A DNA stretch of 52,842 bases from an uncultured Aquimarina sp. (GCF_947495315.1 NZ_CANLYD010000026.1:1-52842); one strand, 5' to 3'. Counted from the first letter of the stretch, positions 26,676 through 34,262 are shown. The notes: generated from the sequence alone by a model not told the origin. Translations and numbers: made by a program.

Positions 26676-26774
26676 ATGAAACAAAATTTGTTAAAACTAT
26701 CTGTTTTTTTTATCTCATTAACAAACTGTCATTCACAAAAAAAATCAAAAGCCTTGCAGGATTTGACGTTTTAA
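26676..26774 (+). pseudogene. Truncated lipoprotein remnant (32 codons)
   Basis: The ATG at 26676 opens a convincing lipoprotein signal (LSVFFISLTNC, Cys18) followed by HSQKKSKALQDLTF and a stop. A lipoprotein with only 14 mature residues is implausible as a working protein. I take it as the 5' end of a decayed or cut gene. A small lysis- or entericidin-like lipopeptide is the alternative. Confidence 0.5.
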
Positions 26775-26981
26775 CCAATTCAATAAATACTTTTTCATAA
26801 ATCAAGAATGCATTTGCTTTAGATTGCTGCTATAAATCACAGCAAAGCCTTTTATTTAATATCTCTCAAAAGCAAGTGGAATTATCAATTAGAATAAATT
26901 TGTTACTATCCAACATATAAATTCTTGACTTATATTCACCACTTAACATATACTTAATGTTACACTCAACCATTAGTGAAA

Positions 26982-27012
26982 TTTGGTAGACTCATATTTT
27001 TGTCTATATTTG
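26982..27012 (+). promoter_or_regulatory. Bacteroidota-type promoter of the TetR gene
   Basis: TTTG (26982-26985) and TATATTTG (27005-27012) are separated by 19 bp, the standard -33/-7 pair of this phylum. The operator dyad follows directly downstream, so bound repressor would block initiation. Confidence 0.75.
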
Positions 27013-27016
27013 CATA

Positions 27017-27032
27017 TAGATAGATCGGTCTA
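27017..27032. promoter_or_regulatory. TetR operator candidate 1
   Basis: TAGATAGATCGGTCTA (16 bp, 6 of 8 positions symmetric) is placed between the -7 element and the TetR start. The core TAGATCGGTCTA is related to the sites at 28086-28101 and 28905-28916. Confidence 0.65.
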
Positions 27033-27044
27033 ATTAATTAAATT

Positions 27045-27626
27045 ATGAATATTAAGCATAGTAAAGAAGACGTATTAAATAAAGGAATGATGTTATTTCG
27101 ATTGAACGGTTATCATAATACCGGAACAAACGAAATTTTAAGAGAGACCGGTATATCCCGAGGTTCGTTCTACAATTTTTTCAAAGACAAAGATGATTTT
27201 GGGGTACAGGTATTAGACTATTACACAATGAGTACTACTAATTATATCAATGAACTTCTAAATAAAAAAGGATTAAACGCAAAACAGCGTATCGTTCATT
27301 TGTTTGAAATCTTTACGGAAAGTTACACTAAGGTAAATTACAAATGGGGATGCCTATTGGTAGGTATGACTCAAGAGTTATCTGGTATTAATGAACTTTT
27401 TACCCAAGCCACAGGACGCAATTTTGAAGAACTCATAAAGCCCCTTACTATTTGCATACAACAAGGACAAGAAGCTGGAGTGATAAATAAAGGTCAAAAG
27501 CCAAGAGCAATGGCTCTATCCATTTGGGGATCTTATAACGGAGCATTGGTCCTAATGAAATCTGGATTGCATCAAGAACCCTTGGATGCTTTTTTAGAAA
27601 ATTTAAACAAAACACTTAAAGTATAA
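27045..27626 (+). CDS. TetR/AcrR-family repressor
   Basis: The protein has 193 residues. The N-terminal helix-turn-helix is standard (DVLNKGMMLFRLNGYHNTGT, EILRETGISRGSFYNFFKDK). The C-terminal ligand domain (about 75-190) contains FTESYTKVNYKWGCLLVGMT and an AMALSIWGSYNGALVLMK helix. This is the YxaF/AcuR-like branch, whose members bind TAGAC-type palindromes and respond to small molecules. Its own promoter carries such a dyad, and two related dyads precede downstream genes. It probably represses the whole 27.0-29.4 kb set. The stop is one base from the DinB start. Confidence 0.92.
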   Translation: MNIKHSKEDVLNKGMMLFRLNGYHNTGTNEILRETGISRGSFYNFFKDKDDFGVQVLDYYTMSTTNYINELLNKKGLNAKQRIVHLFEIFTESYTKVNYKWGCLLVGMTQELSGINELFTQATGRNFEELIKPLTICIQQGQEAGVINKGQKPRAMALSIWGSYNGALVLMKSGLHQEPLDAFLENLNKTLKV

Positions 27627-27627
27627 A

Positions 27628-28065
27628 ATGACGCAGGGAGAACTTATAAAAAAATGGAAAGGAAATAGACGGTTTACGCTAAAATTTGTTGACATATTCC
27701 CAGAGGAAGATTTTGAATTTAAACCTACACCGGAGATGAAAAGCTATAAATCTCAACTAAGTCACATTACCAGTTGGTTACGTACCCATAGTCGTTTTGT
27801 TATAGATGAAACATTTGAAAAAGCAAAAATGACCTCGAGAGATTTAATAAGACTAGCTTTAGAGGACTTTTTTGACACCTTCATTGAAAGACTGGAAAAA
27901 ATGGATGAATCTCAATTTGGAGAAATTGTAGATGTATGGTATGGTAAAACCACTAGATATCAAATTGCTAATATCATGGACAATCATTTATCTCATCATA
28001 GAGGGCAAATGATCGTATACTTAAGACTTAAAAATCATAAGCCACCATCCTACATTGGGTGGTAA
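27628..28065 (+). CDS. DinB-family protein
   Basis: The protein has 145 residues, forming the DinB/YfiT four-helix bundle. Candidate metal-ligand histidines lie in LSHITSWL (first) and in DNHLSHHRGQMIVYLRL (second cluster). Such proteins bind a divalent metal. Some are thiol- or mycothiol/bacillithiol-dependent transferases, others have unknown roles in detoxification. The gene begins one base after the TetR stop, so it is in the same transcript. It is cytoplasmic. Confidence 0.88.
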   Translation: MTQGELIKKWKGNRRFTLKFVDIFPEEDFEFKPTPEMKSYKSQLSHITSWLRTHSRFVIDETFEKAKMTSRDLIRLALEDFFDTFIERLEKMDESQFGEIVDVWYGKTTRYQIANIMDNHLSHHRGQMIVYLRLKNHKPPSYIGW

Positions 28066-28085
28066 TATATTTTTTACATTTCAAT

Positions 28086-28101
28086 TAGACAGACCAATCT
28101 A
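28086..28101. promoter_or_regulatory. TetR operator candidate 2
   Basis: TAGACAGACCAATCTA lies 32 bp before the lipoprotein start. Read on the other strand it contains TAGATTGGTCT, as in site 3. The flanks AATTAGAC and ATCTATAT are shared with the reverse complement of site 1. Confidence 0.6.
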
Positions 28102-28132
28102 TATAATTAAAATTAATCTCTAAAAATTAAAA

Positions 28133-28882
28133 ATGAAAACAAATAATTATCTAAGTCTATTGTTTATCTGTTTGACAATATTTCAATTGTCAGGCTGTGA
28201 AGATCCAATAAAAACAACCAATTTCACCATTAAAGCTGGAGCTATGGTAGAAACACTTTATTTAAATGTACCTAATGGTAATACTAGCATAGCTAGTAAG
28301 TTACTACCTGCTTATGCAAAAACTGTTTCTTCATCCGGAGGTGAGGTACTTGCTACATTTGAAGTAACACAATTACCCGATACAGATCGTAAAATGACAC
28401 ATATTGTGCTCATTCAATGGACAGATCCATCAAAGAGAACCGGAAGTGTAAACAAAGGTAGTTTCAAAAAAATAGTAGCTGCTCTCGGAAGTGAAAATAT
28501 TCAATATGGTTTCTTTGGTTCACAACAAGATACACCAGTGACACTCAGCTCTGATAAAATTTATGATTTTACAAGCGCATGGTTTATTTCAGATGATCCG
28601 TGTACATTCCCTTCGCTATTTGGGGTATTAGGCACTTATTTTTCAAAAATTCCACCAGTACTTCAGGAATATAAAATTTCTCAGACCGCATTTTTTGGTC
28701 CCCATCCCGCAATGCCTAAAACGGAGACAAACGTATTTGTACCACATATGTTTGGAATTTTTGAATGGCAAAAGTTTGAAGACCGGGAACTTTTTAACAA
28801 GGCCCCAAGATATACAGAACACGTTGACATACGTAATTCGGTACTAAAAAAAATGGATGTAGTTTTCGCAAAAGCTATTTAA
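28133..28882 (+). CDS. Lipoprotein of the TetR cluster, function unknown
   Basis: The protein has 249 residues with a lipoprotein signal (FQLSGC, Cys22). Two segments look like dimeric alpha/beta-barrel (ABM/DUF1330-like) units: residues about 38-110 (AMVETLYLNVPNGNTSIASK, GEVLATFEVTQLPD, HIVLIQWTDPSKR) and about 115-245 (FTSAWFISDDPCTFPS, VFVPHMFGIFEWQKFEDREL). That would make it an exported two-repeat protein for small hydrophobic molecules. This is pattern-based inference with no catalytic residues seen. It is flanked on both sides by TetR-type dyads, so it is expressed with the cluster. Confidence 0.65.
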   Translation: MKTNNYLSLLFICLTIFQLSGCEDPIKTTNFTIKAGAMVETLYLNVPNGNTSIASKLLPAYAKTVSSSGGEVLATFEVTQLPDTDRKMTHIVLIQWTDPSKRTGSVNKGSFKKIVAALGSENIQYGFFGSQQDTPVTLSSDKIYDFTSAWFISDDPCTFPSLFGVLGTYFSKIPPVLQEYKISQTAFFGPHPAMPKTETNVFVPHMFGIFEWQKFEDRELFNKAPRYTEHVDIRNSVLKKMDVVFAKAI

Positions 28883-28904
28883 TAAAATTTATATTTCTAA
28901 TAAA

Positions 28905-28916
28905 TAGATTGGTCTA
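28905..28916. promoter_or_regulatory. TetR operator candidate 3
   Basis: TAGATTGGTCTA lies 34 bp before the SRPBCC gene at 28950. It differs at one base from the core of site 1 (TAGATCGGTCTA). The spacing to the start codon is nearly the same as for site 2. Confidence 0.65.
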
Positions 28917-28949
28917 TATACTAATATTTAATCTTTAAAATTTAATACA

Positions 28950-29375
28950 ATGAAAAAAACAATTCAGACGGTAAATCAAGTAAATGCACCATTGGATAAA
29001 GTATGGGCAAAGGTAGGTCCAGGAACCAATATGGATAAATGGATGCCTATTGTAGCCACCTGTCGCGTAGAAGGTGATAAACGTATTTGCGGCACACATG
29101 AAGCAGGGGATTTAAAGGAAACTATCTTAAAATCTGATGACAAAAATAAAGTGTTCCAATATCGCATTGATGAGCAATCTATGCTCCCTGTAACAAACAT
29201 TATAGGTACAATGACACTTTCAGAAAAGAATGGCGGAACGCAGCTTAATTGGGATGTAGAATTTGACATTTCTGAAGAAAATGCAGGAGCGTTCGAGGAA
29301 ATTAAAACAAACACCGAAGGTCTTTATCAAATGGCAGCAACTAGTCTTGCCGAGTATGTAAATGCTCAAAACTAA
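28950..29375 (+). CDS. SRPBCC-family protein (first of two)
   Basis: The protein has 141 residues. The START-like fold is marked by TVNQVNAPLDKVWAKVG at the N terminus, MDKWMPIVATCRVEGDKRIC, a central sheet (VTNIIGTMTLSEKNGGTQLN, WDVEFDISEEN) and the long C-terminal helix LYQMAATSLAEYVNAQ. It resembles polyketide-cyclase/dehydrase-like and PYR-like proteins that bind small lipophilic molecules. It is cytoplasmic. A TetR-type dyad lies just upstream and a strong terminator-like hairpin just downstream, so it may form its own unit. Confidence 0.88.
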   Translation: MKKTIQTVNQVNAPLDKVWAKVGPGTNMDKWMPIVATCRVEGDKRICGTHEAGDLKETILKSDDKNKVFQYRIDEQSMLPVTNIIGTMTLSEKNGGTQLNWDVEFDISEENAGAFEEIKTNTEGLYQMAATSLAEYVNAQN

Positions 29376-29381
29376 TAATTC

Positions 29382-29415
29382 AACACCGTCTATTCATTTC
29401 TGAATAGACGGTGTT
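29382..29415 (+). terminator. Strong hairpin between the two SRPBCC genes
   Basis: aacaccgtctattca (29382-29396) and tgaatagacggtgtt (29401-29415) form a 15-bp perfect stem with loop tttc, followed by ttttaaaa. It ends 13 bp before the next start codon. It could end or attenuate transcription so that the downstream genes are expressed less. Confidence 0.8.
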
Positions 29416-29428
29416 TTAAAAAAATAAA

Positions 29429-29917
29429 ATGACAAATATAACATCAACACGTACCATCCCATTTTCAAAAGAAAAAATATGGGAGATCATAGACGATTTT
29501 GAAAACATACATGTATGGAACCCTGGCGTAAAATCCTCCTACTCTACCTCCACTGGTAAACCCACAGGCAAAGGAGCACAAAGACATTGTGATTTAGCCC
29601 CATTTGGTTCTTTTGAAGAACGTATCACAATATATGAGCCTCACAAAAAAATGGGCATAGATATTTATGAAGGCGCAAAACTCCCTCCCATTAAAAATAT
29701 GAAAGCCCAGCTAGACCTGGAAGAATTGGGTAAAAACAGTACAAAGGTCTCCTTCTCCTTTAGCTATGACACCAAGGGGCTTATGGGTAAAATTATGAAC
29801 CCAATAATGGTGAAGCCTAAAATGATCGATGGGACAGAAAATTTCCTTAAGGGACTTGAACATTATATCAAAACAGGTAAAAAAATTACCAAGTCAGAAC
29901 TTAAAAAGGTTATCTAA
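29429..29917 (+). CDS. SRPBCC-family protein (second of two)
   Basis: The protein has 162 residues. It opens STRTIPFSKEKIWEIIDDFE, then WNPGVKSSYSTSTGKPTGKG, a sheet with ERITIYEPHKKMGIDIYEGA and KVSFSFSYDTKGLMGKIMNP, and a C-terminal helix GTENFLKGLEHYIKTGKK. It is a polyketide-cyclase/dehydrase type START-like protein. It is clearly diverged from the first copy, so this is not a recent duplication. No signal peptide is present. Its stop is followed at once by the ATG of the HhH gene, indicating translational coupling. Confidence 0.88.
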   Translation: MTNITSTRTIPFSKEKIWEIIDDFENIHVWNPGVKSSYSTSTGKPTGKGAQRHCDLAPFGSFEERITIYEPHKKMGIDIYEGAKLPPIKNMKAQLDLEELGKNSTKVSFSFSYDTKGLMGKIMNPIMVKPKMIDGTENFLKGLEHYIKTGKKITKSELKKVI

Positions 29918-30256
29918 ATGAAAGTTCTCCAATATGACAATGGAATAAAAGAATTGAAAATGTTGCCTCGTGTTGGTGATAAAGCAGCATCATGTTTATG
30001 GAGAATAGGGATACATAAAATTGATGATTTAAAATATCGAAGTCCAGAAAAACTCTATACTCTATACAATAAACTTATTGGTAAACAAACCAATAGGGCA
30101 TTACTCTATATCTTTAGATGTGCCGTATATGTTACAGAAACACCTAAAGAACTTCAAGAAAAGGAAAAACTAGATTGGTTTTATTGGAATGATAAGAAGA
30201 ATAAAAACTGCATAGAAGACTTAAAAAAATTAAAGTATCATGAACAGCGTAGTTAA
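29918..30256 (+). CDS. Helix-hairpin-helix protein, Cdd1 family
   Basis: The protein has 112 residues. The opening LKMLPRVGDKAASCLWRIGI is a helix-hairpin-helix, followed by KIDDLKYRSPEKLYTLYNKL, the RCAVYVTE segment and the KLDWFYWNDKK motif. This is the Cdd1 (pathogenicity-locus, PF11731) layout, related to TfoX C-terminal domains. Its role is not established; DNA or protein binding is likely. It starts directly after the SRPBCC stop and overlaps the MDR oxidoreductase start by 17 bp, so the three genes are tightly coupled. Confidence 0.82.
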   Translation: MKVLQYDNGIKELKMLPRVGDKAASCLWRIGIHKIDDLKYRSPEKLYTLYNKLIGKQTNRALLYIFRCAVYVTETPKELQEKEKLDWFYWNDKKNKNCIEDLKKLKYHEQRS

Positions 30257-31241
30257 ATTTAACAAAGCAGAAGGGCCAAATGCATTGGCACTAATTACTG
30301 AAGACATTCCTACACCTAGTCAAGATGAAGTCGTAGTACAAATGAAAGCAACAGGTCTAAACCGTTCAGAACACATGTATATGAGCGGTGTTTATGTAAT
30401 AGCACCTGAATTCCCATCAAAAATAGGTACGGAAGGATCAGGTATTATTCATAGTCTAGGTACAAATGTTTCTGACTTTAATATAGGGGATGAAGTATGT
30501 ATCACACCCAATATATTACCTAATGAATACGGTGTTTTAGGAAAATATATGTGTATCCCCAAGGAAGCGATCGTTTTAAAACCAAAAGATATAAATTTTA
30601 CAGAAGCGGCCTCCGTATGGATGTCATTAGCTACCGCTTATTGTGCATTGGTATCTAATGGAGGTTTAAAGGAAAATACAAATCAAACCGTAGTCATTAC
30701 GGCAGCAAGCTCGGCAATAGGTATTGCAGTCATACAAATGGCTAAACGATATGGTGCAAAGGTAATTGCTACATCTCGTAGCAGTTCTAAAGATGCCTTT
30801 TTAAAAGAAAATGGAGCCAATGCAATCATACATACTGATTCTGAAGACCTTACGGAAAAGATTTTGGAACATACAAATGGTAAAGGTTTTGATATAGCCG
30901 TAGACCTAGTATTAGGTACATTTACAGAAAAATTGGCCAATGCAGCTGCGCAAAAGGCAACCATAATTGCTGGAGGTATTTTATCCATGGAAGTACCTGA
31001 ATTACCATTCTTTCCCCTAGTTATGAAAAACCTCAAACTCACAAGTTTTCACGTCGTGTTCCATTTATTCAGAATACCCGATGTTTTTGAGAAGGCAAAG
31101 GTTGAAATCCTAGAAGGGCTTAAAAATAAACACTATTGGCCTGTAATTGATAAAGTCTTTACGCTGGAACAGGCTTCTGAAGCGTACCGATATCTAGAAG
31201 CAAGTATGCAAAAAGGTAAAGTTGTGATCCAAATAGAATGA
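30240..31241 (+). CDS. MDR-family NADPH:quinone-type oxidoreductase
   Basis: The protein has 333 residues. The GroES-like N-terminal half (GPNALALITEDIPTPSQDEV, KATGLNRSEHMYMSGVY, FPSKIGTEGSGII) and the Rossmann half (VVITAASSAIGIAVIQMAKR, GAKVIATSRSSSKDAFLKEN, GKGFDIAVDLVLG) are typical of medium-chain dehydrogenase/reductases. There is no structural-zinc cysteine set and no catalytic C..H pair, which points to the quinone-oxidoreductase/enone-reductase branch. AASSAIGIAV replaces the usual AASGGVG/AAAGGVG. It probably reduces quinones, enones or related electrophiles with NADPH. It overlaps the HhH gene by 17 bp and ends the TetR cluster. Confidence 0.9.
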   Translation: MNSVVKFNKAEGPNALALITEDIPTPSQDEVVVQMKATGLNRSEHMYMSGVYVIAPEFPSKIGTEGSGIIHSLGTNVSDFNIGDEVCITPNILPNEYGVLGKYMCIPKEAIVLKPKDINFTEAASVWMSLATAYCALVSNGGLKENTNQTVVITAASSAIGIAVIQMAKRYGAKVIATSRSSSKDAFLKENGANAIIHTDSEDLTEKILEHTNGKGFDIAVDLVLGTFTEKLANAAAQKATIIAGGILSMEVPELPFFPLVMKNLKLTSFHVVFHLFRIPDVFEKAKVEILEGLKNKHYWPVIDKVFTLEQASEAYRYLEASMQKGKVVIQIE

Positions 31242-31431
31242 AAAAACTGCATATCACAAAATACCTTATAGTCAATTACTAGGCTAGGATGCGTTTAAAT
31301 ACTATCACGGAAAAACTTCAGAATTTCTAAAAACCCCGAAAACAACGTCAACATTCATCGGAATCTTGTTTTCTCATAACAAAAACGTATTAAAACTAAT
31401 TCTTTTCATAATTTTATATCTTTTGAAACCT

Positions 31432-31860
31432 ATGTCAGAATTACACATAAAAACAAATCCAAAGGTCGAATCGGTTTATCAGAACTACACAGATCCTGTT
31501 CGCAAGAAAATAATGAATCTTAGAAACCTAATTATTGAAACCGCAGAAGAAACAGATGGAATATCAAGTTTAGAAGAGACCTTGAAATGGGGGGAACCTA
31601 GTTTTTTGACCAAAAAAGGAAGTACTATTAGAATTGACTGGAAAAAAGGAAAACCGAATCAATACGCTATGTATTTTCAATGTACGAGTAAATTGGTAAC
31701 AACTTTCAGAGTTTTATATAAAGACACATTTCAGTTCGAAGGAAATCGTGCAATAATCTTCCCGATGAATGCTAAAATTCCTAAAAAGGAACTAAAGAAC
31801 TGTATTACTGCGGCATTAACTTATCATAAAGTGAAACATCTATCAACTTTAGGTATATAA
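31432..31860 (+). CDS. DUF1801 protein
   Basis: The protein has 142 residues from the ATG at 31432. An upstream in-frame TTG would add a hydrophobic stretch that is absent from the family. The DUF1801 (YdhG-like) core is visible: VESVYQNYTDPVRKKIMNLR, LEETLKWGEPSFLTKKGSTI, YAMYFQCTSKLVTTFR and FEGNRAIIFPMNAKIPKKEL. The fold is related to frataxin-like/YdeI proteins and the function is unknown. It is a distant relative of the YdeI-like protein at 6440-7030. It is cytoplasmic. Confidence 0.82.
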   Translation: MSELHIKTNPKVESVYQNYTDPVRKKIMNLRNLIIETAEETDGISSLEETLKWGEPSFLTKKGSTIRIDWKKGKPNQYAMYFQCTSKLVTTFRVLYKDTFQFEGNRAIIFPMNAKIPKKELKNCITAALTYHKVKHLSTLGI

Positions 31861-31865
31861 AATAG

Positions 31866-31896
31866 AAAAGCATCTGTAGTAAATACACATGCTTTT
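31866..31896 (+). terminator. Intrinsic terminator
   Basis: aaaagcat (31866-31873) / atgctttt (31889-31896) with a 15-nt loop and a T run lies just after the DUF1801 stop. It also lies in the convergent gap to bcp. Confidence 0.65.
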
Positions 31897-31924
31897 TTAT
31901 AGATATTAGTTTTAAATAGTATCG

Positions 31925-32374
31925 CTACAGTATTTGTGCTGCGTGATCTTTAGTTTTTACCTTCATAATAACTTCAGAAAGCACTCCGTTTTCATCAATT
32001 ACAAAAGTTGTACGGTGGATTCCATCATATTCCTTTCCCATAAATTTTTTAGGCCCCCAAACACCAAATGCTTCTATCACTTTCTTATCCTCATCTGCTA
32101 ACAATGGATAAGGCAACTCATATTTATTTTTGAAATTCTGTTGACGCTTTGCACTATCTGCACTTACACCAAGAATCTCATATCCTTGTGCTTGAAAAGT
32201 TTGATAATTATCTTTCAGATTACAAGCTTCAGCCGTACAACCAGGTGTACTAGCTTTTGGGTAGAAAAAAACAACTAGTTTTTTTCCTTTGTAATCTTCT
32301 AAACTAATAGTATTTCCATCTTGATCCAATGCTGAGAAATTAGGAGCTTTATCTCCTGCTTTTAATGATGTCAT
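31925..32374 (-). CDS. bcp: Thioredoxin-dependent thiol peroxidase (Bcp/PrxQ)
   Basis: The protein has 149 residues, the expected length. The peroxidatic Cys46 and resolving Cys51 are in ASTPGCTAEACNL, the five-residue spacing of the PrxQ/BCP type. KLVVFFYPK precedes them, and a conserved Arg lies in IHRTTFVIDENG. It reduces hydrogen peroxide and organic hydroperoxides with thioredoxin in the cytoplasm. It is divergent from nth, a common flavobacterial arrangement. Confidence 0.96.
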   Translation of the reverse strand: MTSLKAGDKAPNFSALDQDGNTISLEDYKGKKLVVFFYPKASTPGCTAEACNLKDNYQTFQAQGYEILGVSADSAKRQQNFKNKYELPYPLLADEDKKVIEAFGVWGPKKFMGKEYDGIHRTTFVIDENGVLSEVIMKVKTKDHAAQIL

Positions 32375-32541
32375 TCTTTTAAAATTATGTGAAAATTTAA
32401 AATTAAGTTTGTTTAAACTTTTTTGATAAAATTAAAACAAAAATAATAATTCAATGATGATTTTATTAAAAATTTAAGTTTTAATTGGATATCTAAAACC
32501 TCTTAAATATTCATATTTTAGCAAGAAATAATTCTATTCAT

Positions 32542-33192
32542 ATGACCAAACAGGAAAAGGTTGATTTCACAATCAAAACACTCAGAAAATTGTATCCAAC
32601 CATACCCATTCCATTAGATCATAAAGATCCGTACACACTGCTTATTGCTGTTTTAATGAGCGCTCAAAGCACTGATGTTAGAGTAAATAAAATCACTCCT
32701 CTCCTATTCGAAAGAGCCGATAATCCGTATACAATGGTAAAACTATCAGTAGAAGAAATTAGAGAAATCATAAAACCTGTAGGTTTAAGTCCTATGAAAT
32801 CAAAAGGAATTCATGGACTATCCCAGATTCTGATTGACAAACATAATGGAGAAGTACCCCAAAGTTTTGAAGATTTAGAAGAATTACCTGCTGTTGGTCA
32901 TAAAACTGCTAGTGTGGTTATGTCTCAAGCTTTTGGCGTTCCTGCATTTCCGGTAGATACTCATATTCATCGTTTAATGTATCGATGGGGTTTTAGTAAT
33001 GGTAAAAATGTAACCCAAACAGAAAAAGATGCCAAACGCTTATTTCCAAAAGAATTATGGAATGACCTTCATCTACAAATTATTTGGTATGGAAGAGAAT
33101 ATTCTCCCGCCAGAGGTTGGGATCTTGATAAGGATATTATAACTAAGACAATCGGAAGAAAAACGGTAATCAATGAGTACCATAAAAAATAA
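32542..33192 (+). CDS. nth: Endonuclease III, form without the iron-sulfur cluster
   Basis: The protein has 216 residues. The helix-hairpin-helix and catalytic residues are present: K121 in LPAVGHKTASVV and D139 in FPVDTHIHRL. AQSTDVRVNK is the usual N-terminal block. The C-terminal C-x6-C-x2-C-x5-C loop that binds the 4Fe-4S cluster in E. coli Nth is absent. The end reads WYGREYSPARGWDLDKDI and contains no cysteine. It should remove oxidised pyrimidines and nick the strand. The cluster is known to be missing in some homologues, so activity is still likely. Confidence 0.95.
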   Translation: MTKQEKVDFTIKTLRKLYPTIPIPLDHKDPYTLLIAVLMSAQSTDVRVNKITPLLFERADNPYTMVKLSVEEIREIIKPVGLSPMKSKGIHGLSQILIDKHNGEVPQSFEDLEELPAVGHKTASVVMSQAFGVPAFPVDTHIHRLMYRWGFSNGKNVTQTEKDAKRLFPKELWNDLHLQIIWYGREYSPARGWDLDKDIITKTIGRKTVINEYHKK

Positions 33193-33222
33193 AAGACCTG
33201 CAATCTAGGATAGCAGGTCTTT
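33192..33222. terminator. Bidirectional intrinsic terminator
   Basis: aaagacctgc (33192-33201) / gcaggtcttt (33213-33222) with an 11-nt loop lies between nth and the convergent small gene. The same stem is used at 17061-17088. Confidence 0.85.
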
Positions 33223-33236
33223 CACAAAGTTTAGTT

Positions 33237-33386
33237 TTAATTTAGAAGTGCTTCAAACTTCATATTTTTATAATCTATAACACTTAAAGCCTTTGAGTAA
33301 TTTAGTAGAAAATCTATAGTGATTTCCTTCGGTACTAATTGTTGTTGCTCCTCTTTTCGAGAAGACTTAAAGTAAAATTTTGCCAT
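33237..33386 (-). CDS. 49-residue protein downstream of the ECF sigma gene
   Basis: The ATG at 33384-33386 opens MAKFYFKSSRKEEQQQ, followed by LVPKEITIDFLLNYSKALSV and a helix ending FEALLN. It has a basic start, a central amphipathic helix, no membrane segment and no cysteine. The frame is clean, starts 73 bp after the ECF sigma gene on the same strand, and stops just before a terminator. It therefore looks like a real second gene of that transcript. I do not recognise it; a role with the sigma factor is only suggested by position. Confidence 0.7.
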   Translation of the reverse strand: MAKFYFKSSRKEEQQQLVPKEITIDFLLNYSKALSVIDYKNMKFEALLN

Positions 33387-33459
33387 ATTAATTAATCTTA
33401 AATTAAGGGTTATTTTTATAAATAACGAGGCAAAATATACTTTATTGCATAAAGAAATG

Positions 33460-34044
33460 TTAATTTGTTAAAACGATATTGTTTTTCTCAATAACCTTTC
33501 TCAAGTTAATTAATGCATATCTCATTCGCCCAAGAGCTGTATTAATACTCACACCTGTTTTATCAGATATTTCTTTAAAACTCATATCACGATACATACG
33601 CATTACTAATACTTCTTTTTGGTCTTCTGGCAATTCCTGAATCAAATTACGTAGATCTTCTTCTACCTGATCTTTTATGATTCTTTTTTCTGCATTCAGA
33701 TCTCCATCACTAATAATTGAGAAAATACTAAATTCTCCATTATCTTCGAATTTCGGCATACGATTTCCTTTACGGAAATGGTCAATAACTAGGTTATGCG
33801 CAATACGCATTACCCAAGGTAAAAACTTTCCTTCTTCGTTATACTTTCCAAGTTTTAAAGTACGAATTACTTTAATAAACGTATCCTGAAATATATCCTC
33901 GGATACATCACGATCAAAAACTTTGGAATAAATAAAACTGTAAATACGTTGCTTATGACGTTCGATCAGTGTAGATAAGGCGTTTTCCTCACCGTTGATG
34001 TAATTGTTTACCAGAACAGCATCCGATATTGTGTAATCTTTCAT
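33460..34044 (-). CDS. ECF-type RNA polymerase sigma factor
   Basis: The protein has 194 residues. Region 2 is clear (LSTLIERHKQRIYSFIYSKV, DVSEDIFQDTFIKVIRTLK, GKFLPWVMRIAHNLVIDHFR), as is region 4 (LPEDQKEVLVMRMYRDMSFK, EISDKTGVSINTALGRMRYA). It is a member of the RpoE-like sigma-24 group, very common in flavobacteria and often described there as a constitutive, housekeeping-like ECF factor. No anti-sigma gene is adjacent: a 49-residue gene follows and UvrA is divergent. The start at 34044 gives the standard length. Confidence 0.94.
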   Translation of the reverse strand: MKDYTISDAVLVNNYINGEENALSTLIERHKQRIYSFIYSKVFDRDVSEDIFQDTFIKVIRTLKLGKYNEEGKFLPWVMRIAHNLVIDHFRKGNRMPKFEDNGEFSIFSIISDGDLNAEKRIIKDQVEEDLRNLIQELPEDQKEVLVMRMYRDMSFKEISDKTGVSINTALGRMRYALINLRKVIEKNNIVLTN

Positions 34045-34254
34045 ACCTATTACTTAATTTAGTACCAACAAGCTTGGGGCTCGGGCTATGTTAAACTTTA
34101 AAAGTAAAGGTATACTATAGGCTATTCTTTTTAGATTTAGGTTTAATTACTGGGGCTAATATAATAACAATCCTTGAAAATCAAACTATTTTCTGTTAAT
34201 TTTTTTAACTTAACTTTCCGGATCAATCCTCTAGAATACTTCTGAAGTAATCAT

Positions 34255-34262
34255 TATATTTG
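34255..34262 (+). promoter_or_regulatory. -7 element before uvrA
   Basis: TATATTTG, the Bacteroidota -7 consensus, lies 22 bp before the uvrA ATG. A matching -33 TTTG at the right distance is not seen. Confidence 0.5.

Larger units (their letters stand above)
26636..27044. other. Gene-poor spacer of 409 bp with a gene remnant
   Basis: It holds a short lipoprotein-like remnant at 26676-26774 and a weak ttgctg/cagcaa hairpin (26824-26829, 26840-26845) near a short T tract. The promoter and operator of the TetR gene lie at the right end. Nothing else is recognised. Confidence 0.5.
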
